This document shows positions 17,767 through 25,371 of a stretch of 35,110 nt of DNA, one piece after another. Origin of the DNA: Roseburia sp. AM59-24XD. GTDB lineage: Bacteria > Bacillota > Clostridia > Lachnospirales > Lachnospiraceae. The notes beneath the pieces are model-generated. The model did not search any database. It saw nothing but the letters and a program-made list of their open reading frames with translations, and was not told the DNA's origin. A program made the translations under genes and the position numbers. Where the stretch lies: positions 1-35,110 of the forward strand of contig NZ_QUET01000031.1 in assembly GCF_003478445.1 (NCBI RefSeq), given 5' to 3'. Position 1 is the first letter of the stretch. The number at the start of each line of letters is the position of its first letter.

Positions 17767-17828
17767 GATGTCAGATAGATTGGTTTTAACCTTGCGACAC
17801 GTCGCATCGGTTATATCGGACTGACATC
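17767..17828 (+). other. Large stem-loop between GH172 and serine hydrolase genes
   Basis: GATGTCAG (17767-17774) pairs with CTGACATC (17821-17828). Inside, AACC pairs with GGTT and GCGAC with GTCGC around a 2-nt spacer. No T run follows, so a processing or stability element, or a structured RNA, is more likely than a terminator. Confidence 0.5.
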
Positions 17829-17857
17829 AGAGATTTGCCGGAAAGGATAGAGGTATT

Positions 17858-18775
17858 ATGTTACTGGAAGAGAAGTTTTTGGAATTTCGTCGTTATGCCA
17901 GCAGCCACAATCTGCCGCTGGAAGCTATCAGTGTCGGAGATGAGAACAAGGTACTCTGTGAGATGCACTACGCAGCAAATGCACCGAGAAATATTTATTC
18001 ACATACCAAGAGTTTTACGGTAACAGCAGTTGGACTCGCAATAGAAGAGGGAAAACTAAGCCTGGAAGATCATGTGGCGGAAGTGTTTAAAGATAAACTT
18101 CCTTCAAATCCGGATCCAAATCTGGAGAAGATTCAGTTGAAACATCTGCTCTGCATGTCCAGTGGCTTTGGTAAGGCACTTCTGATGAATGCGGACAGAC
18201 GTCCGGGCATCGGCGCACCGGATTATGAGAAATATATGATGGCACAGCCGGTTCCTGTGGAGCCAGGCAGTGCATTCTGCTATTCCTCTGCCGACAGTAT
18301 TCTGGCTGCTCATATGGTAGAACGGGCCGTTGGCAAGCGGATGGGAGAGTATCTGTATGAGAAGGTATTCCAGCCCCTTGATATGGGATGGCCGCTCTGG
18401 GAGCATGATCCACAGGGACATCCGAATGGCGGCGGAGGTATGTATCTGACTTGTACCGAGATGATGAAACTGGGACAGCTTTATCTGGCTGAGGGTAACT
18501 GGAAGGGCGAGCAGATTGTCAGCAGGGACTGGGTGCAGGAGGTGTCCACCCCGAAATTTACTTTCGAGCCATCTGCAGATCTCTGGCATGTAGGATATGG
18601 CTATCAGTTCTGGATCAGTCCATATCCAGGATCCTATCGTGCTGATGGCGCATTCGGACAGATTACAACGATTCTCCCAGAGAAGGGATTGGTTGTTTCC
18701 ATCCAATGTCCGGAGCGAGGTAATTTCGATCAGGTGAAACGTGCGCTGCATGAACATTTTCTGATGGAATTGTAA
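17858..18775 (+). CDS. Class C beta-lactamase-fold serine hydrolase
   Basis: Cytoplasmic (no signal peptide) 305-residue serine hydrolase of the beta-lactamase/esterase superfamily. The nucleophile motif SxxK is SHTK (about residues 48-51), the second motif YSS (about 142) is in FCYSSADSILAAHMVERAVG, and the region DGAFGQITTILPEKGLVVSI replaces the KTG box. LLCMSSGFGK and VFQPLDMGWPLWEHD are standard superfamily elements. Family members include esterases, peptidases and acyl-transfer enzymes. Next to GH172, a carbohydrate-ester or conjugate-hydrolysing role is plausible but unproven. Likely co-transcribed with GH172 through the stem-loop region. Confidence 0.82.
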   Translation: MLLEEKFLEFRRYASSHNLPLEAISVGDENKVLCEMHYAANAPRNIYSHTKSFTVTAVGLAIEEGKLSLEDHVAEVFKDKLPSNPDPNLEKIQLKHLLCMSSGFGKALLMNADRRPGIGAPDYEKYMMAQPVPVEPGSAFCYSSADSILAAHMVERAVGKRMGEYLYEKVFQPLDMGWPLWEHDPQGHPNGGGGMYLTCTEMMKLGQLYLAEGNWKGEQIVSRDWVQEVSTPKFTFEPSADLWHVGYGYQFWISPYPGSYRADGAFGQITTILPEKGLVVSIQCPERGNFDQVKRALHEHFLMEL

Positions 18776-18808
18776 GAATAGACTTGCAACAATATGCTAT
18801 AATTTGCC

Positions 18809-18976
18809 CAGAAACCGTACTTTTGGCTGAAAAGGCTTAAAATCAAGGCTTTTAGGGAATGTGGATGGGATTTGTACCCCCATTGTACTCCTATTTTGTA
18901 AAACAGTAGGATCATCAACCGGACTTCCCTCGATAAAAAAGAATATGATTTGTGGCGAAAGAAGTTCCTTCGGGGA
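18809..18976 (+). repeat. Element-end direct repeat, copy B
   Basis: Begins CAGAAACCGTACTTTTG and parallels copy A at 15728-15929. Unlike the other junctions, the sequence before it (ATTTGCCCAG) does not encode the LMW-PTP start, so this end is either recombined or sits at another target. Together with copy A it brackets the ArsR-aroE-GH172-hydrolase cassette. Confidence 0.7.
18872..18893 (+). repeat. 11-nt arm-type repeat pair 2
   Basis: TTGTACCCCCA followed directly by TTGTACTCCTA, about 61 nt inside copy B. Near-identical to pair 1, so both ends would be recognised by related integrases. Confidence 0.65.
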
Positions 18977-18998
18977 CTTCTTTTCACTTACATAAAAA

Positions 18999-19031
18999 TG
19001 TCGGTTTGAATGTCGGTTAAGTGTCGGTTTG
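18999..19031 (+). repeat. Three TGTCGGTT iterons
   Basis: TGTCGGTTTGAA, TGTCGGTTAAG and TGTCGGTTTG follow each other with periods of 12 and 11 nt. Unlike the neighbouring arm pairs in sequence. Could be arm sites of another integrase or an operator upstream of the IS66 remnant. Confidence 0.55.
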
Positions 19032-19119
19032 TTTATGATATTTGACTGCAATACATATTATGTGGTTGTACTTTTAATAATAATCGTATACTACAACACT
19101 AACATTGAGAAGGTGCCAA

Positions 19120-19566
19120 ATGGCAAACAAACGATTAGATTATGATATGATTTACGAGCTTGTCATGCAGTGCTGCAAAAGCAGTCTGTCTGACAGACAG
19201 TGGTGTCTGGATAACGACATTGTCCCAAGTACCTTTTATTACTGGGTGCGCAAGCTCCGGCAGCGTGCCTGTTATGATCTTCCGGAAACGGAATGTTCCG
19301 GCAGAAATGTGTCTTCCGCAGAAAAACAGGATGTTGTATGTGTAAACATCCAGCCTGATCCAGTTCGGGAAACCGCCGGAATTCCGGCGGTCAGCATACC
19401 CGGAGCTGCAAACATTTTTCTTCAGTATGGCGGTGTCAGCATCGCATTGTCAAATGACTTTGAAGAGCAGACGTGGGATAACGAGAGGGGGTATCTGATG
19501 GATACCTGTTTGACGGCACAGGATAGATATAAGAGGTATTTGGAATATTTTAGGATTAAATATTAG
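19120..19566 (+). pseudogene. Chimera: IS66 accessory ORF fused to Fic C-terminus
   Basis: Residues 1 to about 117 look like the small IS66 accessory protein (TnpA/OrfA): SDRQWCLDNDIVPSTFYYWV is its HTH, then KLRQRACYDLPE and a variable middle ending GGVSIALSNDFEEQ. From about 19473 the same frame becomes WDNERGYLMDTCLTAQDRYK...EYFRIKY, which matches the end of the intact Fic protein at 21332-22222 (WNNEKGYLTDTCLTAQDKYK). The normal IS66 end, tnpB and tnpC are absent. It is therefore a deletion or recombination product, probably not functional. Start ATG 19120 is taken over a TTG at 19105. Confidence 0.7.
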
Positions 19567-19710
19567 AAATAAAGTTTACGAGGAAAAGTGGTTTTGAAAT
19601 GGCAATATGCAAGCTCTATTATAAATTTAAAAAAATAGACTGATATAAATATAATATTCTGCAATATGTATACAGTGGTTATTTGATGAGAAGCTATCCT
19701 GTAAAGAAAT

Positions 19711-19740
19711 GACCACAGTAGAGTAAGTGCCACTGTGGTC
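19711..19740 (+). other. 9-bp perfect hairpin before attachment junction 2
   Basis: GACCACAGT and ACTGTGGTC are exact complements with a 12-nt loop. The surrounding 19567-19910 has no recognised gene. A frame open from 19722 to 19903 ends GIFAKQRISEQTRR just at the RBS of the LMW-PTP start, so it may be the tail of a gene originally upstream of the phosphatase. Confidence 0.45.
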
Positions 19741-19910
19741 TCGCTTACTACTTCCTGCCGGGATTAAGCTGGAATTCTCTACCGGCGGGTCACATGACCG
19801 TTGTGTATAACAGCACTGCGGCCGGAGATCCCACCGAGAGAGGAAATGGCGCGCTGGCGGGAATATTCGCAAAACAGAGAATTTCAGAACAAACAAGGAG
19901 ATAAAAAACT

Positions 19911-19949
19911 ATGTTAAAAATACTTTTCATCTGCCACGGCAATGTTTAA
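19911..19949 (+). other. Attachment junction 2: 5' end of an LMW-PTP gene
   Basis: Behind AAGGAG, ATG at 19911 encodes MLKILFICHGNV and then stops (TAA 19947-19949). This is again the start of a low-molecular-weight protein tyrosine phosphatase, interrupted right after CHGN. The core CATCTGCCACGGCA matches junction 1. Left end of the defence-island element. Confidence 0.78.
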
Positions 19950-20002
19950 TGCAGGCTATGAAAGCCTTGATTTTGTTGGATTTCTTGGAAATTAATCAAA
20001 AA

Positions 20003-20024
20003 TTTACACCTTATTTATACCTTT
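20003..20024 (+). repeat. 11-nt arm-type repeat pair 3
   Basis: TTTACACCTTA followed directly by TTTATACCTTT, 61 nt after the core of junction 2. Same position and period as pairs 1 and 4 but different sequence, suggesting an integrase of other arm specificity. Confidence 0.65.
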
Positions 20025-20156
20025 GGAAGACCGGATTGGTAATCAAGACATATAGAAACTACAAGGGATATGTTTTGAAGATTAGGAATTGATGAACGAT
20101 CGCACAATCTCAAGAAACAAATAGATGGTGCTGATTTTTTACAAAAAGAGGTCTTG

Positions 20157-20231
20157 ACAGTAACATCTTAAGCCGTACTGTTAATAACAGAACCCACCAC
20201 GCCTCTGATATTTCATGCGTAACCCGGTGGG
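20157..20231 (+). ncRNA. Structured RNA candidate upstream of Abi_2
   Basis: Two stems: ACAGTA/TACTGT (20157-20162 with 20176-20181), and CCCACC-ACGC (20193-20202) with GCGT (20217-20220) and GGTGGG (20226-20231). The structure ends 25 nt before the Abi_2 ATG. A structured RNA (abiF motif) is known to accompany Abi genes of this kind; I cannot confirm that this is the same motif. It could also be a leader that controls the gene. Confidence 0.45.
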
Positions 20232-20256
20232 ACTTTCTTATTTATGGGGGTGTTTT

Positions 20257-20953
20257 ATGTATCAATATCCAAAACAAATATTAACAATAGATCAGCAAGT
20301 GCAATCTTATATAGATGCGGGAATGGAGATTACATCTCGTGAAGATATAGAGAAGGCGTTAAAGTTAATTGGATTTTATCGTTTGAGAGGCTACTCGTTT
20401 CATTTATATGATAATGCTGCAAAAAAGTATGTTCCGGGAACAAAGTTTGAAGATATTATAAAATTGTATTAATTTGACCAGAAATTATCAGCTTTGGTTT
20501 TTTCAATGATTTCTAAGATTGAGGTTGCATTGAGAGCGCGATTGGTGGAAGCATTGCTTATACACGGAGAACTACTTGTTTTGCAAGATCCATCGATTTT
20601 TAAAGAGAAAAAACGGTATTGGCAGAATGCGGCTACTGTAGCATCAGAAAATGCTTACTTCATGGATACAGGGTGTTTCAGTATTGCGTAATTTGTGTGC
20701 TCATAATTCTAGAATTTATAATCGTACAATTCATACGACACCGGAAATTCTGGATGTAGATAAAATTACGCCGCCACCAGCGCATAATGGCTTGTATCAA
20801 ATCTTACTGGCGATGAAGTACCTGCGTTCATCCGATGAGGAGTGGACAGTATTTGTAAATGCTTTCGCTAAGCTAATTCAAAATAATAATGGTGTGGTCA
20901 GTCTCGCAGCAATGAATCTTCCTGCGAATTGGAAAGAACATTTAAGTGTATAA
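20257..20953 (+). pseudogene. Abi_2 (AbiD/AbiF-like) abortive infection protein, decayed
   Basis: Start MYQYPKQILTIDQQVQSYID and KALKLIGFYRLRGYSFHLYD are typical for the family, whose members block phage growth and carry two Rx4-6H HEPN-like motifs. Three lesions: an in-frame TAA at 20470-20472 (LY*FD where LYEFD is usual, so GAA to TAA); an internal deletion near 20649 removing roughly 100 residues; and a frame change there. The C-terminal part resumes as MLTSWIQGVSVLRNLCAHNS, containing the RNLCAH motif, and runs to 20953. Not functional as one protein. ATG 20257 follows GGGGGTG. Confidence 0.78.
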
Positions 20954-20986
20954 ATGCAGTGGAATTGCATAAAATAATAAAGCAGA

Positions 20987-21062
20987 CCTAACCAAGCACT
21001 TTTTGCTCAAATCGGTTAGGCTTTCGGCGGAGTGTTACGATAAGCACTTCGCCATTTTTATT
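20987..21062 (+). terminator. Double hairpin and terminator after Abi_2
   Basis: CCTAACC (20987-20993) pairs with GGTTAGG (21014-21020) with an inner AGCA/TGCT. Then GGCGGAGTG (21026-21034) pairs with CACTTCGCC (21045-21053), followed by ATTTTTATTTT. The second hairpin is a clear terminator. The first may belong to a small RNA. The rest of 21063-21204 shows no gene. Confidence 0.65.
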
Positions 21063-21204
21063 TTGATTAAAAACAGCCACCTTTATATATATAATCGCAC
21101 AATTTGAACGAAAACAGCCGCATGTTCATGTGCAAAAATGAAAGTAAAACTTATTAGACGATATATAGCATCCGTTTTAATAAAGCTATTCGACTAGGAA
21201 ACAG

Positions 21205-21232
21205 TTGTCATACCGGCTAAAAATGGTATAAT
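21205..21232 (+). promoter_or_regulatory. Promoter of the Fic gene
   Basis: TTGTCA at 21205-21210 and TATAAT at 21227-21232 with a 16-nt spacer. Good housekeeping-type promoter, about 100 nt before the ATG at 21332. Confidence 0.7.
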
Positions 21233-21331
21233 AAACAGGTGAAATAGATGGCGTTTTTGCCGATAGTGTGATATACTAGTCAGTAGATTAGTAAGTTTGG
21301 ATTTAATTTATAATGGGATGGGGGATGGCAG

Positions 21332-22222
21332 ATGAAATACATTTTAGTTGCTGATATAGCAAAAAAATGGAATATGTCAGAACGCAGTGTTAGAAATTAC
21401 TGTGCAAAGGGGCGTGTGAACGGTGCGTTTCTCATTGGTAAGACATGGAACATTCCAGAAAATGCAGAGAAACCGGAGCGCACCAATAAAAGAAAAGAAG
21501 AACCGATTACGTTGTTGGATATTCTGAAAGAGCAGAAGGCAAGTAAATACTCCGGCGGGATTTATCATAAGACACAGATTGACTTGACCTATAACTCTAA
21601 CCATATGGAAGGAAGCCGTCTGACGCACGATCAGACCAGATATATCTTTGAAACCAATACCATCGGTGTAGAAAAAGAAGTGCTGAACGTGGATGACGTG
21701 ATTGAAACAGCAAATCACTTCCGTTGCATTGATGTGATTATTGATCACGCAAAAGCAGCTCTGACGGAGAAGTTCATTAAAGAAATTCACTTGGTTTTGA
21801 AGAATGGCACCAGTGATTCCAGAAAAGATTGGTTTGCTGTTGGCGATTATAAGAAACTTCCGAATGAAGTCGGCGGCATGGATACCGCCTTTCCGGAAGA
21901 AGTTGCCGATAAAATGAAGGCATTGCTATCGGAATACAACTCCAAAGAAGAAAAGACCTTTGCGGATATTCTTGACTTCCATGTGAAGTTTGAGCGGATC
22001 CATCCATTCCAGGACGGCAACGGTCGTATGGGCAGATTAATTATGTTTAAGGAATGTCTGAAATATAATATCGTTCCGTTTATCATTGAGGATAATCTGA
22101 AGATGTTCTACTACCGTGGACTGAAAGAGTGGAACAATGAGAAAGGTTATTTGACAGATACCTGTTTGACCGCACAGGATAAGTATAAGGCATATTTGGA
22201 TTATTTTAGAATTGCATATTAA
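21332..22222 (+). CDS. Fic-domain protein with N-terminal HTH
   Basis: Residues 1-50 form a MerR/excisionase-like HTH (YILVADIAKKWNMSERSVRN). The Fic domain follows, with the catalytic loop HPFQDGNGRMGR (about residue 223), the full HPFx(D/E)GNGRxxR motif for AMP transfer from ATP to a target hydroxyl. The inhibitory helix motif S-x-x-x-E-G is present as SNHMEG (about residue 88), placing it in the class with an inhibitory helix ahead of the Fic core. The target is unknown. ATG 21332 follows GGGGATGG, a moderate RBS. A fragment of a close relative's C-terminus is fused to an IS66 ORF at 19473-19566, indicating duplication or recombination within the hotspot. Confidence 0.88.
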   Translation: MKYILVADIAKKWNMSERSVRNYCAKGRVNGAFLIGKTWNIPENAEKPERTNKRKEEPITLLDILKEQKASKYSGGIYHKTQIDLTYNSNHMEGSRLTHDQTRYIFETNTIGVEKEVLNVDDVIETANHFRCIDVIIDHAKAALTEKFIKEIHLVLKNGTSDSRKDWFAVGDYKKLPNEVGGMDTAFPEEVADKMKALLSEYNSKEEKTFADILDFHVKFERIHPFQDGNGRMGRLIMFKECLKYNIVPFIIEDNLKMFYYRGLKEWNNEKGYLTDTCLTAQDKYKAYLDYFRIAY

Positions 22223-22294
22223 ATGTGATTCAAAGTGAAAAATTTGCGATTTGAGAAAAATAATAATATACATTTTAAAGACGGGAGTAAATAC

Positions 22295-25165
22295 ATGTTC
22301 TATAAAATGATAGAAAATAAGTGTACACAATGGTATGAATCAGAACGGTGTACGGTTAAAAACTTAATTGAGTATATAGAGAAAACAGGGCAGATGCGTG
22401 ATGCTCAGATTGAGGCTATTAAGGTATATCTGTTTCTCAAAATTGCCTGTGAATGTAAGCCGTTGACACAGCTGTTTAGACAGGGATTCTTTAATTCTAT
22501 TGATTTGAATGAGATAGAATTGTCAAAATCTACTCGTGAATATTTGTTTCAGAATCCAGCGGCTGCGGCATTATTTGAATATGCATGTTTGACAAATGAT
22601 AACGGTGAACAGGTATCTGAAAAATTGGAAAAACAGATAAAGAAAGATCCAACGGGAATTGATTATGATGAATTCTTTCGTAATGCGTTTTATGGTGTTT
22701 CCTATACGGATTATCTGTTTAGCCTTCCTATGGGTGCAGGTAAAACGTATTTGATGGCGGCATTTATTTACTTGGATTTATATTTTGCTTATGACGAGCC
22801 AACAAATCCGTCATTTGCACATAACTTTATCATATTTGCACCATCAGGTTTGAAATCATCAGTGGTTCCAAGTCTTAAAACAATACAAAACTTTAATCCA
22901 TCATGGATTCTTCCGGAGCCGGCAGCAACAGACATCAAGAGGATGATTTCTTTTGAAGTATTGGATCAAAGCAAAACTGCAAAAAAATCAAATAAGACAA
23001 AAAATCCAAATGTTCAGAAAATCGCTAATCATCAGCCGCTTTCTGAGTTGTTTGGTCTTGTTGCTGTTACTAATGCGGAAAAAGTAATTCTTGAGCGTAT
23101 TCAGGAAAAACAGGGACAGATAAATATGTTTGAAGAAAGCGAGGACGATAAAGACCGACAGGCAAATGAACTTCGTAATTTAATTGGTAAGTTACCATCA
23201 TTGTCTATCTTTATTGATGAAGTTCATCATGCAGTAAGTGATGAAATTAAGCTTCGTGCTGTAGTTACAAGATGGGCGCAGAATCATACAGTCAATTCTG
23301 TAATTGGTTTTTCTGGTACTCCATATTTAGACAAAGTTGAAAAAATAAAAGTTGTAGATTCATTGTCCATTGGTACAGCTGAAATCACAAATATTGTGTA
23401 TTACTATCCACTTATAGACGGTGTAGGAAATTTTTTAAAACGTCCAGTTGTAAAAATTGCAGATATTGCAGATAGCAGTCTTATTATTGAAAAGGGTGTC
23501 AGAGAATTTCTTGATACTTATAAAGACACTGTTTATGCAGATGGTTTAACAGCTAAATTGGGTATTTATTGCGGTACTATCGAAAAATTAGAAGAAACAG
23601 TATATCCACAGGTATCCCGTATTGTAGCTGAATATGGCCTTGGTACTGATGTTATACTTAAATTCCACAAAGGAAATAAACAGTATAAGATGTCGGCTGA
23701 TAGTCAGATGCAGTTTGATATCTTGGATAAATCTATTTCTAAAATTCGTATTGTTTTGCTTGTGCAGATTGGTAAAGAAGGTTGGGACTGTCGAAGTCTT
23801 ACCGGTATTATTCTTTCTCAAGAAGGAGACTGCCCAACCAAGATGGTATTACAGACATCTTGTCGATGCTTGCGTCAGGTGATTAAAAACGGTCAGGAAA
23901 CGGCGCTGATATATTTGAATGAAAGCAATGCCGAAAAATTAAATATGCAGCTTGAGCGGCAGCACCATATTTCGCTTAAAGAATTTTCTTCTGCAGACAA
24001 CAGTAAGACTACTTTGAAACGTTATAATCGTACGGCTTATTTAAAGTTGCCTAAAGTAGAGTTTTATCAGCTGAAAATCAGCTATGATACACTTACTGTT
24101 GAAAAGGCAAATCCTGAAGTTTCTATTGAAAAATCTGTTGATTCAGCGCAAATTGCAGGTGATATTATCAAAACAACAGATCTTTCTATGAATGTAAATA
24201 ATATCAGTATCCAGGTGGATGATGCTGAATATGGTACAGAATATGCAACCTTTAATTCTTGGATTTATGGCATTATGAGAAGTGGATTTGGAACACCTTC
24301 CATGGCAGAATTAAATGCATATACAGAGCAATTAAAAGTAGTATATGAAAAAATTACATACGAAAAAGGTGGCTCACGATATTTCAGTTCGAAGTACAAT
24401 AAAAAGTTGGTAGAAGCCAATATTCGCAAAGCTTTTTGTGACAAAACGGATTTCAATACAACAGAAGAACTGATACCAGAAGAAGCTAATTTGTTGAACA
24501 TTGCGAATTTTACTTCTGAGATATATGCAGATAATCTGGATGACTACTATCCAAGACAGAATGTTGTTGAAAACATAATGGATGACGATAAGGGAAAATT
24601 GAAAGTTGATAAAAAGACACAGCAGTTAATTGATCTCGCTATAGAAACTGGGAACGATAGAATCGTTTTGGAATTGCAACAGCGTGTATCATCTCACCCA
24701 AATAAGAATCGTTCGTTCCACTACTTGCCATATCGTACAGACAGTGGTTTTGAACAAACATTTTTAAGAGAAGTATTGTCCTTCGATATTATTGAAAAAT
24801 TAGGTCTGGAAGTGTATTACAATGGAGACCGTGCTATGACGGAGTTTAAGATCAAGTGCTATAAGAAAACCAGTGGAAAATGGAATTACATTGGTATTTA
24901 CACACCGGACTTCCTTATCGTTAAACGAAAAGATGGCGTTATCCATAAGGTTATTGTAGTGGAAACCAAGGGGCAGATTTATGCCAAAGATCCAGTCTTT
25001 AAAGATAAGAAGAATTTTATGGAAACAGAGTTTTCAAAACAGAATAATGCTGCGTATGGTTATGAACGTTTTGATTACCTGTATTTGGAAGATACGATGC
25101 CAGAGAAAGATAGATTGACACAGACACATCAAAAAATCTGTGAGTTTTTTAAGGAGAAAGCGTAA
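22295..25165 (+). CDS. Type III restriction enzyme, Res subunit
   Basis: About 956 residues. Helicase motor: Walker A LPMGAGKT (about 147), DEVH box FIDEVHHAVSDE (about 307), FSGTP, and a motif VI-like CRCLRQ. C-terminal PD-(D/E)xK nuclease: YTPDFLIV followed by VVETKGQ (about 889). This is the ATP-dependent subunit that cuts DNA after long-range communication between unmethylated sites, in complex with Mod. ATG 22295 is chosen because GGGAG precedes it; the frame is open from a GTG at 22235 without RBS. Its stop overlaps the next gene's start (TAATG), so translation is coupled. First gene of res-small ORF-mod; res before mod is the less usual order. Confidence 0.92.
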   Translation: MFYKMIENKCTQWYESERCTVKNLIEYIEKTGQMRDAQIEAIKVYLFLKIACECKPLTQLFRQGFFNSIDLNEIELSKSTREYLFQNPAAAALFEYACLTNDNGEQVSEKLEKQIKKDPTGIDYDEFFRNAFYGVSYTDYLFSLPMGAGKTYLMAAFIYLDLYFAYDEPTNPSFAHNFIIFAPSGLKSSVVPSLKTIQNFNPSWILPEPAATDIKRMISFEVLDQSKTAKKSNKTKNPNVQKIANHQPLSELFGLVAVTNAEKVILERIQEKQGQINMFEESEDDKDRQANELRNLIGKLPSLSIFIDEVHHAVSDEIKLRAVVTRWAQNHTVNSVIGFSGTPYLDKVEKIKVVDSLSIGTAEITNIVYYYPLIDGVGNFLKRPVVKIADIADSSLIIEKGVREFLDTYKDTVYADGLTAKLGIYCGTIEKLEETVYPQVSRIVAEYGLGTDVILKFHKGNKQYKMSADSQMQFDILDKSISKIRIVLLVQIGKEGWDCRSLTGIILSQEGDCPTKMVLQTSCRCLRQVIKNGQETALIYLNESNAEKLNMQLERQHHISLKEFSSADNSKTTLKRYNRTAYLKLPKVEFYQLKISYDTLTVEKANPEVSIEKSVDSAQIAGDIIKTTDLSMNVNNISIQVDDAEYGTEYATFNSWIYGIMRSGFGTPSMAELNAYTEQLKVVYEKITYEKGGSRYFSSKYNKKLVEANIRKAFCDKTDFNTTEELIPEEANLLNIANFTSEIYADNLDDYYPRQNVVENIMDDDKGKLKVDKKTQQLIDLAIETGNDRIVLELQQRVSSHPNKNRSFHYLPYRTDSGFEQTFLREVLSFDIIEKLGLEVYYNGDRAMTEFKIKCYKKTSGKWNYIGIYTPDFLIVKRKDGVIHKVIVVETKGQIYAKDPVFKDKKNFMETEFSKQNNAAYGYERFDYLYLEDTMPEKDRLTQTHQKICEFFKEKA

Positions 25166-25371
25166 TGAATGGAATTAGACCTACTGTAGGCATAGAGTTT
25201 GATGATAAATATACTAATGCAAAAAATAAATTGCTTGATTTTATTAAGACATTAGACGAGTTGGATGACATACAAAAAGCAAAATTGGCACAAGAATTTA
25301 TAACATCATATAGTATGGCAAATTCTTTTGAACAATTTGTAAGTTATATGAAAAATGGAGGAATCAAATAA
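25165..25371 (+). CDS. 68-aa protein between res and mod, unknown
   Basis: Small acidic/helical protein beginning MNGIRPTVGIEFDDKYTNAK, with LDELDDIQKAKLAQEFITSY. No family recognised. It overlaps res at TAATG and mod at TAATG, so it is translated in step with both. RBS-like GGAGGAATC of the mod gene lies in its last codons. Position suggests an accessory to the restriction-modification complex, for example a stoichiometry, specificity or control protein. Confidence 0.75.
   Translation: MNGIRPTVGIEFDDKYTNAKNKLLDFIKTLDELDDIQKAKLAQEFITSYSMANSFEQFVSYMKNGGIK

Noticed and set aside
19740..19870. T-box-like leader or group II intron piece
   Set aside because: GC-rich stems are visible but no T-box consensus and no intron domain V could be recognised.
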